Shown here one piece after another: positions 1 to 8,953 of a DNA stretch of 64,000 bases. Source of the DNA: Caballeronia jiangsuensis (GTDB lineage: Bacteria; Pseudomonadota; Gammaproteobacteria; Burkholderiales; Burkholderiaceae); the NCBI GenBank assembly GCA_000648925.1, contig JFHF01000001.1:186001-250000 (forward strand), in the 5' to 3' direction. Every line of letters starts with the position of its first letter. Position 1 is the first letter of the stretch. The notes beneath the pieces are model-generated. The model saw nothing but the letters and a program-made list of their open reading frames with translations, was not told the origin of the DNA and did no database searches. A program made the position numbers and the translations under genes.

Positions 1-1
1 T

Positions 2-424
2 GTGGCGAAGGTCGAGGGACGTCAGCGGGAACTCCCCGCCGCACGCCCGAAGAAAGCCGTGCCGACGCGCAAGACATGGATGCTGATCCTGCAGGACGGC
101 GATTCGATTCTTTTGCAAAAGCGTCCGTCGATGGGCATCTGGGGCGGGCTGTGGAGTCTGCCCGAGGCCGCCGACGAAGCCGCGCTGGCGGAAGTCGCGC
201 GCGATCTCGGCGCCGACGAACATCTTCAGCGTCTCGCGCCGCTCTCTCATGCCTTCACGCACTTCAAGCTGGATATCGAGCCGCGTCTCGGCGAAGCGCG
301 CAAGGCGCCGCGCGAGTTGATGAGCGCGGAAAGCGTCTGGGCGCCGCTCGCGAAGATCGACGCCTATGGCGTGCCCGCGCCCGTGCGCAAGCTGATCGAT
401 GCGCTGAGCGGCTCGCTCATCTAA
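2..424 (+). CDS. mutY: A/G-specific adenine glycosylase, C-terminal part (partial)
   Basis: This is the tail of MutY, the base-excision repair enzyme that removes adenine mispaired with 8-oxoguanine. Only the C-terminal NUDIX-like 8-oxoG recognition domain is present. It shows the family features TWMLILQDGDSILLQKRP, GIWGGLWSLPE and the late LSHAFTHFKLDI stretch. The catalytic HhH and Fe-S parts lie before base 1, and the frame is open to the window edge, so the GTG at base 2 should not be read as a start. Its stop overlaps the stop of the convergent LON-domain gene by 4 nt. Confidence 0.9.
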   Translation: MAKVEGRQRELPAARPKKAVPTRKTWMLILQDGDSILLQKRPSMGIWGGLWSLPEAADEAALAEVARDLGADEHLQRLAPLSHAFTHFKLDIEPRLGEARKAPRELMSAESVWAPLAKIDAYGVPAPVRKLIDALSGSLI

Positions 425-1053
425 AGCAATTGATGATGCTGCATGTAGTGATGCACCACGTCGATACGCGCGCCGGCGTCCGTCAGTTCCATGAGCTTCT
501 GGCGGGCGCGCATCGGGATCGGCAGGATTTCGGCGAGGCGGTTGGATACCCAGGTGGGATCGTCGAATAGAAACGGCTCGACGAACGGCAGGTTCTGCGG
601 CTCGCGCTCCCTGATCGTATCGATGATGCGCTCCAGCACTTCCGCGCACGCGCCGAACTTTGCGAGCGCTTCCACGCCGCGCAGCGGCTGATCGTCGCCC
701 AGCAACTCCGCCGTGCCGACGAGCAGATTGCTCGGTTCCACACGATGATCCGTCAGCCTGAAGCGCTCGGTGCCGCGTGCCTGAACGAGCAGGAGGCCGA
801 AGGTATCGACATCGCATTCCGAAATCTCGGCAAGACAGCCGATGTTCTCCGGCACCGACGGATCGCCCGGCGACGCGACTTCGTGCCCGCTCTTTAGCAG
901 GCACACGCCGAAGGGCGTTTTCTCGCGCAGACACTCGCGCGCCATGTCGAGATAGCGCGCTTCGAAAATCTTGAGCGGCAGCAGGCCGCCGGGAAACAGC
1001 ACGGTGTGAAGCGGAAACAGCGGCAAGTCAGCCAGAATGGGATTCGAAGACAT
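421..1053 (-). CDS. LON substrate-binding domain protein
   Basis: This is a stand-alone Lon N-terminal-like (LON substrate-binding) protein of about 210 residues with no AAA+ or protease part. The opening DLPLFPLHTVLFPGGLLPL and the following IFEARYLDM are typical of the family. Such proteins are widespread in beta-proteobacteria and their role is unproven; a function in protein quality control is only inferred. I chose the ATG at 1053 because a strong GGAGGGG ribosome site lies just upstream, whereas a longer frame to 1116 has no good site. It is transcribed in the same direction as rapZ, 59 nt downstream of it. Confidence 0.8.
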   Translation of the reverse strand: MSSNPILADLPLFPLHTVLFPGGLLPLKIFEARYLDMARECLREKTPFGVCLLKSGHEVASPGDPSVPENIGCLAEISECDVDTFGLLLVQARGTERFRLTDHRVEPSNLLVGTAELLGDDQPLRGVEALAKFGACAEVLERIIDTIREREPQNLPFVEPFLFDDPTWVSNRLAEILPIPMRARQKLMELTDAGARIDVVHHYMQHHQLL

Positions 1054-1112
1054 CGCGCCCCTCCAGGGTGGACCGCCGGCGCGGCGATCGGGTTCGCGTG
1101 TGAGGCGCGCTG

Positions 1113-1985
1113 TCACCCAGCCGGGATGGGCGCGTCACGATGCCGCACGATCACGTTTGCCGTCTCGCAAAAGCGCGCGGCGAGCGCCTCCGCGATGAAC
1201 ACCGAGCGATGCTGTCCGCCCGTGCAGCCGATCGCGACGGTGAGATAGCTGCGGTTGTCGTCGCGAAAACGCGGCAGCCATTTGCCGACGAACGCGCCGA
1301 TGTCGTCGATCATCTCGCCCACGAGCGGCTGCGCGGAAAGAAAATCGATGATCGGCTTGTCGAGGCCGGTGAACGGGCGCAACTCGCGGTCGTAATACGG
1401 GTTGGGCAGCGTGCGCACGTCGAAGACGAGATCGGCGTCGAGCGGCACGCCGCGCTTGAAACCGAACGATTCGAACATCAGCGTGAGATCGGCGGCGTCG
1501 GTTTCGACGAAGCGCTTGACCCATGCGCGCAGCACGTTCGCGCGCAGGTTGCTGGTGTCGATCTGATGGCCGTACTCGGCGAGGCCCGCGACCAGTTCGC
1601 GCTCGCGCTCGATTGCTTCGGCGAGCGAGTTCAGCACGCCGACATCGGCTTCGCGCATCGGCGGGCCGGACAGCGGGTGACGCCGGCGCGTCTCGGAGAA
1701 GCGCTGAATCAGCGACTGCGTGCTCGCGTTGAGGAACAGCACGCGCAGGTCGTAATCGTCCGAGAGTGTGCGGATGATGGCGGGCACGTCGTCGAGCGAA
1801 TGGCTCGAACGCGCGTCGATGGCGACGGCGAGACGCGTCTGACCTTCCTTCGCCAGATAGCCGGCGAGTTCGGGAAGAAAGCGCGGCGGCAGGTTGTCGA
1901 CGCAGTAGTATCCGCCGTCTTCCAGGGCGTTCAGCGCGACGGACTTGCCGGAACCGGAGATGCCGGTGATCAGGATGATACGCAT
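1113..1985 (-). CDS. rapZ: RNase adapter protein RapZ
   Basis: RapZ is a nucleotide-binding protein which, in enterobacteria, delivers the sRNA GlmZ to RNase E and so tunes glucosamine-6-phosphate synthase. The 290-residue protein has an N-terminal P-loop GISGSGKS at residues 8-15, the [10 protein letters not shown] segment, and the C-terminal [14 protein letters not shown] signature. Its length is normal. It lies at the 3' side of the rpoN-hpf-ptsN-hprK series, as in many proteobacteria. Whether an sRNA target exists in this lineage cannot be read from the sequence, so the regulatory role is by family only. Confidence 0.95.
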   Translation of the reverse strand: MRIILITGISGSGKSVALNALEDGGYYCVDNLPPRFLPELAGYLAKEGQTRLAVAIDARSSHSLDDVPAIIRTLSDDYDLRVLFLNASTQSLIQRFSETRRRHPLSGPPMREADVGVLNSLAEAIERERELVAGLAEYGHQIDTSNLRANVLRAWVKRFVETDAADLTLMFESFGFKRGVPLDADLVFDVRTLPNPYYDRELRPFTGLDKPIIDFLSAQPLVGEMIDDIGAFVGKWLPRFRDDNRSYLTVAIGCTGGQHRSVFIAEALAARFCETANVIVRHRDAPIPAG

Positions 1986-2067
1986 GGGTCTCGAGGGATT
2001 CGCTTTCTCTTAGCTTAGCACCTGCGCCCGATTCGTTTCGGCACGCGCGACGTTCCGCGATGCGCGG

Positions 2068-3036
2068 TCAGATCAGCTTGCCGGGAAACTGGCTGTCGGG
2101 GTCCTGCATCGCGAGGCGTTGACGGTCCATGAAGTCGCGCAAGGTATCGATGCCGCGCAGTTGCAGGATCGTGTTGCGCACCGCCGCCTCGACCAGCACG
2201 GCGAGGTTGCGGCCCGCCGCGACCTGAATCGTCACCTTGCTGATCGGCAGGCCGAGCACATCGACGGTCTGACTTTCGAGCGGCAGGCGCTGGAATTCGC
2301 CATCCGGCCGCCGCACCAGTTGCACGATCAGTTTGAGCTTCATCTTCCGGCGCACGGCGGTTTCACCGAAGATCGTCTTGATGTCGAGCAGACCCAGGCC
2401 GCGCACTTCGAGCAGATTTTGCAAGAGAGGCGGGCAGCGCCCTTCGACGAAATCGGGGCCGAGGCGCACGAAATCGACCGCGTCATCCGCCACGAGACCG
2501 TGGCCGCGGCTGATGAGTTCCAGCCCGAGCTCGCTCTTGCCGAGACCGGAGTCGCCGGTGAGCAGCACGCCCATGCCGAGGATGTCGATGAACACGCCAT
2601 GCAGCGTCGCGCGCGGCGCGAGAATCCGCGACATGTACGCGCGCAGGCTGTCGATCACGGCCGCCGCGGACATGCGCGTCGTGAAAAGCGGCGTCGACGA
2701 ACGCGTGCAGCGCAGAACGAGTTCCGGCGGCGCGCCGACTTCGCCCGCGACGACCAGAAACGGCGGTTCGAGCGCGATCAGTTCGGCCATATGACGCGAA
2801 CGGTCTTCGTCGGACTGGCGTTGGTAGTAGTTGATCTCGGCGTCGCCGAGCACCTGGATACGGTTCGGGTGAATCAGGTTCAGGTGGCCGACGAGGTCGG
2901 CGCTCGACGTCGCGTTTGCGACCGTCTCGCTCGAGAAGCCGCGTTCCCAGCCTTCGTGCCCGGTGAGCCAACTGAGCTTCAGAGCGGCTGCGTTGTCGTC
3001 AAAAATGCTTTGAGCGTTGATGCTGGACGTATCCAT
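2068..3036 (-). CDS. hprK: HPr kinase/phosphorylase
   Basis: HprK phosphorylates HPr-type proteins on serine using ATP and also removes that phosphate. The 322-residue protein has an N-terminal DRTGG-like domain and a C-terminal kinase domain with Walker A GDSGLGKS at residues 161-168. The conserved histidine LHGV precedes it, and the family signature [15 protein letters not shown] follows. In Gram-positives the enzyme drives carbon catabolite repression. In proteobacteria such as this one it sits with ptsN and rpoN and presumably acts on the nitrogen-PTS protein NPr. The start ATG at 3036 gives a full-length protein. Confidence 0.95.
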   Translation of the reverse strand: MDTSSINAQSIFDDNAAALKLSWLTGHEGWERGFSSETVANATSSADLVGHLNLIHPNRIQVLGDAEINYYQRQSDEDRSRHMAELIALEPPFLVVAGEVGAPPELVLRCTRSSTPLFTTRMSAAAVIDSLRAYMSRILAPRATLHGVFIDILGMGVLLTGDSGLGKSELGLELISRGHGLVADDAVDFVRLGPDFVEGRCPPLLQNLLEVRGLGLLDIKTIFGETAVRRKMKLKLIVQLVRRPDGEFQRLPLESQTVDVLGLPISKVTIQVAAGRNLAVLVEAAVRNTILQLRGIDTLRDFMDRQRLAMQDPDSQFPGKLI

Positions 3037-3221
3037 GAGACCGGAACTCCGTTGGAAGCCGGGAGCAGCCTTTGCGTAACGACGAAGCGGGTCGCTTCAG
3101 TACGCCGCATGGCGCCGCGTTTGACCGATTGTGCCCCAGAAGCTTCACGTAAGCGAGGCGCGCCCGGCGCGAAAGCTGCACGGACGCGCCTCGGACGCGT
3201 ATCGCTAGATTCGGGTGGCTG

Positions 3222-3677
3222 TTACGGTTGCCATTGCGTGAGCACTTGATAAAGCGCCTCACGATTTTCTTCCTTGTGCAGGCGCTCGCGCGCCTCGCTG
3301 TCGGAGAGCAGTTGCGCGATCTCCGAGAGAATTTCAAGATGCTGCTGCGTTGCCTGCTCGGGCACGAGCAGGAAAATGAGCAGAGAGACCGGCTGGCCGT
3401 CGGGCGATTCGAACGCGACGGGTTCGGCGAGGCGCACGAAGGCGGCGAGCGGTTGCTTCAGCCCCTTGATGCGGCCGTGCGGAATCGCGACGCCTTCGCC
3501 GAGGCCGGTCGAGCCGAGACGCTCACGCGCGAAGAGATTGTCGGTGACGGTACTGCGGGCGATGCCGTTCTGGTTCTCGAAAATCAGGCCCGCTTGCTCG
3601 AATACGCGTTTCTTGCTGGTAACGGACAATCCGAGAACCACGTTCTCGATGGGAAGAAATTTGGCTAAACGATTCAT
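3222..3677 (-). CDS. ptsN: PTS IIA-like nitrogen regulatory protein (EIIA-Ntr)
   Basis: EIIA-Ntr is the terminal phosphoacceptor of the nitrogen phosphotransferase chain (PtsP, NPr, PtsN). In other proteobacteria it regulates potassium transport and stress responses. The 151-residue protein is a single PTS EIIA type-2 domain. The phosphoacceptor histidine is in GVAIPHGRI, at about residue 67. I selected the ATG at 3677 (MNRLAKFLP), which matches the usual family N-terminus; an upstream in-frame ATG at 3713 would add 12 unlikely residues. hprK follows after about 185 nt. Confidence 0.93.
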   Translation of the reverse strand: MNRLAKFLPIENVVLGLSVTSKKRVFEQAGLIFENQNGIARSTVTDNLFARERLGSTGLGEGVAIPHGRIKGLKQPLAAFVRLAEPVAFESPDGQPVSLLIFLLVPEQATQQHLEILSEIAQLLSDSEARERLHKEENREALYQVLTQWQP

Positions 3678-4094
3678 GTTGGCAGGCTGATGCGTGGCCT
3701 GATAGCTCCTCATCGTGGCCGCTGTCTGAAAGCGCTCACGGCGATGGTGATACGGAAAGTGCGCTGGCGGCGTTCCCTGCAGCGTGCCTGTCGTGCGACC
3801 CCGAAAATAACCGGATCATTATAGAACAGGGTACTGCCCGATGGTGCGCCGCGCAATTGCACCGATTCGCGATCCAATGTGCAGGACAAAGCCCTGAAAA
3901 TCAATGTCTTGCGGCTCTCTACGGCGAAAATCCAACAAAAAAGCCGCCAGTCGGAGGCGGCTTCGGTTTGGTGCATGCCCGGATCGATCGTCTCCGGATA
4001 GTCGAGGACTTCCTCGAATCATGCCCGCCGTCCTGTGGCGGCGGGTGTCGCTGTCATCCGCGGATCAGTCGGCGAGCGTGCGCGCAATGTGCGC
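3678..4094. other. Intergenic region between hpf and ptsN
   Basis: This stretch of about 417 nt has no convincing gene. Open frames here have no ribosome site and look like no known protein. It contains a good minus-strand terminator at 3936-3962 and a second GC-rich hairpin near 4023-4044 (CCCGCC paired with GGCGGG). The remainder between 3678 and 3930 must hold the ptsN promoter if the terminator is efficient, but I recognise no clear -35/-10 pair. Confidence 0.5.
3936..3962 (-). terminator. Rho-independent terminator downstream of hpf
   Basis: Read on the minus strand there is a stem of AAGCCGCC pairing with GGCGGCTT around a short loop, followed directly by a run of six T. It sits about 130 nt beyond the hpf stop codon. 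It would separate rpoN-hpf transcripts from ptsN-hprK-rapZ unless read through. Confidence 0.75.
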
Positions 4095-4454
4095 TCAGGG
4101 CGACGGCGCTTCCAGTTCCTGCGGCTCGCCACGATACTTCACCGATTCGTGCGCGTGGCCCTGAATCTTGTCCTTGTGCTTGATGACCTGCCGATCCAGC
4201 TTGTCGACCATCAGATCGATGGCGGCGTACATATCAGCGTCACAACTCTCGATAAAAATGTCCTTGCCCTTCAGATGCAGGTTGATTTCCGCCTTCTGCC
4301 TCTTTTCCTTTTCCCTATGATTGTCGACCGAGAGGACAACGTTGCCGTCGATCACTTGATCGAAATGACGGAGCACCCTGTCCAGTTTCGTGATCACGTA
4401 CTCGCGCAACGCAGGCGTCAATTCGAGGTGGTGTCCACTGATCTTCAGATTCAT
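4095..4454 (-). CDS. hpf: Ribosome hibernation promoting factor, short form (HPF/RaiA)
   Basis: This 119-residue protein belongs to the sigma-54 modulation/S30EA family, which binds the decoding centre of idle ribosomes and helps form or stabilise 100S or inactive 70S particles. The family pattern is clear: [20 protein letters not shown] at the start, [18 protein letters not shown] in the middle, and [20 protein letters not shown] near the end. It lacks the C-terminal dimerisation domain of long HPF. The ATG at 4454 has a TTGGAGAG ribosome site. It lies 184 nt downstream of rpoN on the same strand, the usual neighbour. Confidence 0.93.
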   Translation of the reverse strand: MNLKISGHHLELTPALREYVITKLDRVLRHFDQVIDGNVVLSVDNHREKEKRQKAEINLHLKGKDIFIESCDADMYAAIDLMVDKLDRQVIKHKDKIQGHAHESVKYRGEPQELEAPSP

Positions 4455-4638
4455 AGTTGCTCTCCAAGCTAATGGCCGTGAGATCACGTCGGCTCGTCCG
4501 AAACCGGGCGGCGATGCCTCCCGTCAGCGCGTCATTCTGGCGCGACTGAAAAACGGGGTGCATCGGCCGGCACGTCCGCGCTCTCGCGATGCGGCCGGTA
4601 AACGCCCATCACAACACGCGATGGACTACAGAGACGGG

Positions 4639-6156
4639 TCATAGAGACTTGCGCAGATTCACTGCCGGGATCTTGAGGGCTTCGCGGTACTTGGCGACGG
4701 TGCGCCGCGCGACCACGAATCCTTGTTCCGCCAGCAGTTCGGCGATGCGGCTGTCTGAAAGAGGAGTTTTGGGGTCTTCCGCTCCTATCAGTTGCTTGAT
4801 GAGGGCCCGGATCGCCGTTGACGATGCCGCGCCTCCTGTGTCGGTCGAGACGTGCGATCCAAAGAAGTACTTAAATTCAAGCGTCCCGAACGGGGTGAGC
4901 ATGTACTTGCCTGTGGTCACACGAGAAACCGTCGATTCGTGTAATCCCAGCGTATCAGCAATCTCCCGCAAAACCAAGGGCCGCATGGCGATTTCGCCAT
5001 GTGCAAAAAAGTTCTTCTGACGCTCCACGATCGCCTGCGCGACACGCAGAATCGTCTCAAACCTCTGCTGAATATTCTTGATGAGCCAGCGCGCTTCCTG
5101 GAGTTGCTGACGCAGCGAGCCGCTGCCCGGATCGCCGCGATTGTTGCGCAGGATGTTCGCGTACAGATGATTGATCCGCAGCTTCGGCACGATCTCCGGA
5201 TTCAGCTCAGCCGTCCATCCGCTCGCCGCTTTGCGCACGAGAATGTCCGGCACGACATAGTCCGCTTCGCTCTTGCCGTACGCCGCGCCCGGAAAGGGTT
5301 CGAGCGATTTGATCAGCACGTGCGCGTCGCGCAGCGCGTCGTCGTTGGCCTTCAGTTGCTTGCGCAGACGCGTGAAGTCGCGCGCCGCGAGCAGTTCCAG
5401 ATGATTTGTGACGATATCGAGCGCCAGCGTGCGCGTGGGCGAGCCGTCGAGCCGCAGCAACTGCAGCTTCAGGCATTCCGATGCCGAACGCCCGCCCACG
5501 CCGGGCGGATCAAAGCTCTGCAGCAATGCGAGCGCCGCGCTCAACTCGTCGAGATCGACTTCGAGCTCTTCGGGGAGATCGGTCTGGACTTCATCGAGCG
5601 ATGACGTCAGATACCCGTCCTCGTCCAGCGATTCGATCAGAAACGTGACGAGCGCACGATCGCGCTGATTCGCCGCGGTCATGCGCAACTGCGAGGTCAG
5701 ATGGTCGCGCAGCGTCGTGGTCGATTCGTGGATTTGCAGCGGCGGGAGATCGTCGTCGTCGGACGCGTTGTTCGAGCGCCCGTAGTCTTCGAGGTTCCAC
5801 GAACTGGAATCCTGAGCGCTGTCCGAACCCATTCCGTTGTATTCGTCGACGCCTTGCGGCTCGTTATTTTCCGAACGTTCGGAACTGGAACTGCTCGATG
5901 AAGAGCCGTTGCTCATCATCGAATCGGGCGGCGTGCTCGGCGTGTTCGGCGCCGCGATCAGCGAGCCGTCCGAGGCGACGCGCAGCGGGCTCGTGATCCA
6001 GTCGTCGTCATTTTCGAGCAGCGGATTCTGAGCGACGGCCATCGCGACTTCCTGCTGCAGTTCGAGCGTCGACAACTGCAGCAGCCGGATGGACTGCTGC
6101 AGTTGCGGAGTGAGCGCAAGATGCTGCGAGAGGCGAAGTTGGAGGCTGGCTTTCAT
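4639..6156 (-). CDS. rpoN: RNA polymerase sigma-54 factor
   Basis: Sigma-54 directs RNA polymerase to -24/-12 promoters opened by AAA+ enhancer-binding proteins. The 505-residue protein begins with the glutamine- and leucine-rich region I ([20 protein letters not shown]). A long acidic and serine-rich region II follows (about residues 50-140, including a run of serines). Next come the core-binding domain and the DNA-binding HTH ([17 protein letters not shown]), ending with an intact RpoN box [10 protein letters not shown] near residue 485. Region II is the variable part and is rather long here. A terminator-like hairpin lies just upstream between lptB and rpoN. Confidence 0.97.
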   Translation of the reverse strand: MKASLQLRLSQHLALTPQLQQSIRLLQLSTLELQQEVAMAVAQNPLLENDDDWITSPLRVASDGSLIAAPNTPSTPPDSMMSNGSSSSSSSSERSENNEPQGVDEYNGMGSDSAQDSSSWNLEDYGRSNNASDDDDLPPLQIHESTTTLRDHLTSQLRMTAANQRDRALVTFLIESLDEDGYLTSSLDEVQTDLPEELEVDLDELSAALALLQSFDPPGVGGRSASECLKLQLLRLDGSPTRTLALDIVTNHLELLAARDFTRLRKQLKANDDALRDAHVLIKSLEPFPGAAYGKSEADYVVPDILVRKAASGWTAELNPEIVPKLRINHLYANILRNNRGDPGSGSLRQQLQEARWLIKNIQQRFETILRVAQAIVERQKNFFAHGEIAMRPLVLREIADTLGLHESTVSRVTTGKYMLTPFGTLEFKYFFGSHVSTDTGGAASSTAIRALIKQLIGAEDPKTPLSDSRIAELLAEQGFVVARRTVAKYREALKIPAVNLRKSL

Positions 6157-6212
6157 GGCAAGGTTTTATTTCATTGTAGAGAGTTTGCCACGCGCGCGAA
6201 ACCTCGCGGGGA

Positions 6213-6247
6213 TTCCAAAAAAGCGCATGCCGCCCGAAGGGGCGGCA
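6213..6247 (-). terminator. Terminator-like hairpin between lptB and rpoN
   Basis: An 8-bp perfect stem (TGCCGCCC with GGGCGGCA, loop GAAG) spans 6228-6247. On the minus strand it is followed a few bases later by a run of six T. It lies about 62 nt after the lptB stop and 57 nt before the rpoN start. The T run is offset by about 5 nt from the stem, so termination may be partial. Confidence 0.6.
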
Positions 6248-6309
6248 CGTAAGTTTTGCTGCTTTCGCATGATGCAGCGCACGATGCACGCCGTTTTTGC
6301 GAGCGTGTT

Positions 6310-7092
6310 TCACATGCGGAAATGCTCGCCGAGATAGACGCGGCGAACGCTCTCGTTTTCGATGATTTCGCCCGGCGCGCCTGCCGCGAGCACGCTGCCG
6401 TCGCTGATGATGTACGCGTGATCGCAGATGCCGAGCGTCTCGCGCACATTGTGGTCGGTGATCAAAACGCCGATGTTGCGCTGCTTCAGAAACTTCACGA
6501 TCTTCTGAATTTCCAGCACGGCGATCGGATCGACGCCCGCGAACGGTTCGTCGAGCAGAATGAAGCTCGGATTGGTCGCGAGCGCGCGCGCAATCTCGAC
6601 GCGACGGCGCTCGCCGCCCGACAACGACAGCGCGGGATTCTCGCGCAGATGCGCGATCTGCAACTCGTCGAGCAAGGCTTCTGCGCGCTGTGTTATGGCG
6701 TCTTTTGACAGGCGTTTGCCCGCTTCGTCGGTCTGCAGTTCCAGCACCGCGCGAATGTTCTGCTCGACGGTGAGTTTGCGAAACACCGAGGCTTCCTGCG
6801 GCAGATACGACAAGCCGAGGTGCGCGCGCTGATGGATCGGCAAAAGGCTGATCGAGTTGCCGTCGAGGTCGATTTCACCGGCATCGAGCGGCACGAGACC
6901 GACGATCATATAGAACGACGTCGTCTTGCCCGCGCCGTTCGGACCGAGCAGGCCGACCACCTCGCCGCTCTTCACATCGAGCGACACATCCTTCACCACG
7001 GTGCGCGAACCGTATCGCTTCTTCAGATTGCGGACGACGAGCGAACTCGATTGGCCTTCCGGCTTGCGGTGGGGCATGGAGGTCGAATTCAC
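6310..7092 (-). CDS. lptB: LPS export ABC transporter ATP-binding protein LptB
   Basis: LptB is the cytoplasmic ATPase of the LptB2FG complex that extracts LPS from the inner membrane and drives it along the LptC-LptA-LptD bridge. The 260-residue protein has all ABC motifs: Walker [10 protein letters not shown], signature [15 protein letters not shown], Walker [14 protein letters not shown] and the switch histidine in [10 protein letters not shown]. It has about 19 extra N-terminal residues before the ABC fold ([11 protein letters not shown]). The start overlaps the lptA stop by 4 nt (ATGA), which indicates translational coupling. A methionine at residue 6 is an alternative start. Confidence 0.96.
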   Translation of the reverse strand: MNSTSMPHRKPEGQSSSLVVRNLKKRYGSRTVVKDVSLDVKSGEVVGLLGPNGAGKTTSFYMIVGLVPLDAGEIDLDGNSISLLPIHQRAHLGLSYLPQEASVFRKLTVEQNIRAVLELQTDEAGKRLSKDAITQRAEALLDELQIAHLRENPALSLSGGERRRVEIARALATNPSFILLDEPFAGVDPIAVLEIQKIVKFLKQRNIGVLITDHNVRETLGICDHAYIISDGSVLAAGAPGEIIENESVRRVYLGEHFRM

Positions 7093-7775
7093 TGCTGCGG
7101 GTTTCCTTGAATGGTGTTCGACGGAGAAAGCGTGGCGGGCGATCCGTTCAGCGGCGCGGCGCCGCCCGAACGCGGCGCGAGCATCGCGCGCACCCGGCCG
7201 TTCGGATTGCCGGGACCGGCCTGGTCCTTGCCCGCGGTCGCCGTATAGAAGTCCTTCTGGCCGTCGTAGGTGATCACGCTGCCGTGCACTTCGTCCTGAA
7301 CTTTCGTCAGGCCTTGCAGGCGGCGCACGACAGCGCGTGTCGTGAGCTTCGTGAAGTCGTTCTTGCCGTCGTAGTCGATGCGGACCGCGTTGCCGTCGAT
7401 GTACTCGTCGAGGCCGTCACGCTTCTGGCGGAAGTACGAGAGATTGTTGCCGCTCGACGTGCCGGTCGCGTACTGATAGCCCTGCGGGTCCTGCGTGACT
7501 TCCACGCGGTCCGCCTTGATGACGATCGTGCCTTTGGTCGCGACGACGTGGCCGGTGAAGATGTTCTTCTGGCCGAGATCGTCGTAGGACATGTTGTCCG
7601 CTTCGATGTTGAGCGGTTTGTCGCGGTCGGCCTTTTCGGCGTGCGCGGGCAGCGCGGCCAGCGCAACGGCGATGGTCAGCGCGGCGGCGAGCCCGGCCCG
7701 CGCGGCGTGCACCGCGCGGCGCGCGGACGTTGCGCGCGCATGGCCGCCATCGGGACGAGGGTACCTTTCGTTCAT
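7089..7775 (-). CDS. lptA: LPS transport periplasmic protein LptA
   Basis: LptA oligomerises into the periplasmic bridge that carries LPS from LptC to LptD. The 228-residue protein has a long positively charged N-terminus, then a hydrophobic signal segment ([20 protein letters not shown]) ending in an AHA-type cleavage site. An OstA beta-jellyroll domain follows ([20 protein letters not shown] ... [12 protein letters not shown]). The C-terminal 40 residues are Gly/Pro-rich and probably disordered. It lies between lptC and lptB and overlaps lptB by 4 nt. Confidence 0.94.
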   Translation of the reverse strand: MNERYPRPDGGHARATSARRAVHAARAGLAAALTIAVALAALPAHAEKADRDKPLNIEADNMSYDDLGQKNIFTGHVVATKGTIVIKADRVEVTQDPQGYQYATGTSSGNNLSYFRQKRDGLDEYIDGNAVRIDYDGKNDFTKLTTRAVVRRLQGLTKVQDEVHGSVITYDGQKDFYTATAGKDQAGPGNPNGRVRAMLAPRSGGAAPLNGSPATLSPSNTIQGNPQQ

Positions 7776-7805
7776 GCAGTCACAATTCGGATGGGAGTGC
7801 CGGGA

Positions 7806-8408
7806 TTACTTGGACGAGCCGCCGTTGATATCCGTGGCGGCGATTGCACCGCGCACGTTACCGAAGAGCTTCATTACCCGGGTCACGTTGTTGTAGTTCA
7901 TGCCAGAGGCCGTCATCACGGACGGGCCGCGCTGAAGTCTAACCGGTTTTTCCGTCTCGATGACATCGTCGTTCACCAGCACGCGGAAATGCTGCGAATC
8001 GGCCTGCATCTGCGGATCTCCGTAGCCGGCCGCGCGCACGATGCGCGCGTCGTCGTAAAGATCGACGATCGAGACGTCGCCGTTGACCGTGCCGCGCAGG
8101 GCCGTCGCCGTGACGGTCGGCTTCAGCGGCTGGAACATGCGCATTGCGGGCAGCGTGAGGTCGCTGATCTCGTCGTCTTCGTAATGCACCATCGATTTCG
8201 CCGTCAGACGATATTGCGTCGTGCCGGTGGCGTCGAGCTCGGAAACGGAAAAGTTGTTGGCGAAGTAGTCGGGCGTGTGGCGCTTCTCCGGCGCGGGCGC
8301 CTGCTGCGCGGGCGGCAGCGTGGCTTGCAGCAGCCAGTAGGTGATGCCGGCCAGCGCCGCCATCGCGACGAGCGGCAGGAGCGAGGCGAGCTTTCCGGGG
8401 CGTTGCAT
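7806..8408 (-). CDS. lptC: LPS export inner-membrane/periplasmic protein LptC
   Basis: LptC is a bitopic protein that receives LPS from LptFG and hands it to LptA. The 200-residue product has one N-terminal transmembrane segment (about residues 7-28), a proline/alanine linker, and a periplasmic OstA-like domain (FANNFSVSELDATGTTQYRL onwards). The ATG at 8408 is chosen because it follows the kdsC stop by only 5 nt and gives the normal length. A longer frame reaching 8630 only shadows kdsC. It lies between kdsC and lptA, the standard order. Confidence 0.93.
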   Translation of the reverse strand: MQRPGKLASLLPLVAMAALAGITYWLLQATLPPAQQAPAPEKRHTPDYFANNFSVSELDATGTTQYRLTAKSMVHYEDDEISDLTLPAMRMFQPLKPTVTATALRGTVNGDVSIVDLYDDARIVRAAGYGDPQMQADSQHFRVLVNDDVIETEKPVRLQRGPSVMTASGMNYNNVTRVMKLFGNVRGAIAATDINGGSSK

Positions 8409-8413
8409 GGGCT

Positions 8414-8953
8414 TCAGCCTCCGAGCGCCGCTGCGAGCAGTTGGTCGTAGCGATGTTGCGCGCGCAGGATCGCGTCGCAGACTTCGCGCACGGCGCCGTG
8501 TCCGCCGCGCGCTTCCGCGACCCAGTGCACGCGCTGGATCACTTCGGGATGCGCGTTCGCGGGCGCGGCCGCGAAGCCGCAGCGGCGCATCACCGCGAGG
8601 TCGGGCCAGTCGTCGCCCATGTAGCCGCATTCGTCGGCGGCGATGCCGGTCGCATCGAGCAGTTCGGCGAGCGCGACGGTTTTATCGGCGACGCCCTGAT
8701 AGAGATGCGTGATGCCCAGTTCGCGCGCACGCGCCGCGACGATGCCCGACTGCCGGCCCGTGATGATGGCCGTCTGCACGCCGACGGATTGCAGCATCTT
8801 CACGCCGTGGCCGTCGAGCGAATTGAACGACTTCATCGCGTCGCCGTCGGCGGTGAAGAAGAGGCTGCCGTCGGTGAAAACGCCGTCGACGTCGAAGACC
8901 ATCAGCTTGAGGCGGCTCGCGCGTTCGGCGGCGGTGGGAGGCTTCTGCGCCAT
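8414..8953 (-). CDS. kdsC: 3-deoxy-D-manno-octulosonate 8-phosphate phosphatase KdsC
   Basis: KdsC dephosphorylates KDO-8-phosphate to KDO, the inner-core sugar of LPS. The 179-residue HAD-superfamily protein has motif I FDVDGVFTDG, motif II threonine in IITGRQS, and the acidic motif GYMGDDWPDLAVM. There is no cap domain, as expected for the C0-type KdsC subfamily. The ATG at 8953 shares one base with the kdsD stop (TGATG), so the two are probably translationally coupled. The longer open frame running to 10012 is a shadow of kdsD. Confidence 0.95.
   Translation of the reverse strand: MAQKPPTAAERASRLKLMVFDVDGVFTDGSLFFTADGDAMKSFNSLDGHGVKMLQSVGVQTAIITGRQSGIVAARARELGITHLYQGVADKTVALAELLDATGIAADECGYMGDDWPDLAVMRRCGFAAAPANAHPEVIQRVHWVAEARGGHGAVREVCDAILRAQHRYDQLLAAALGG

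Noticed and set aside
3710..3976. Small minus-strand frame between hpf and ptsN
   Set aside because: It runs through the terminator hairpin and has no ribosome site or similarity to a known family.
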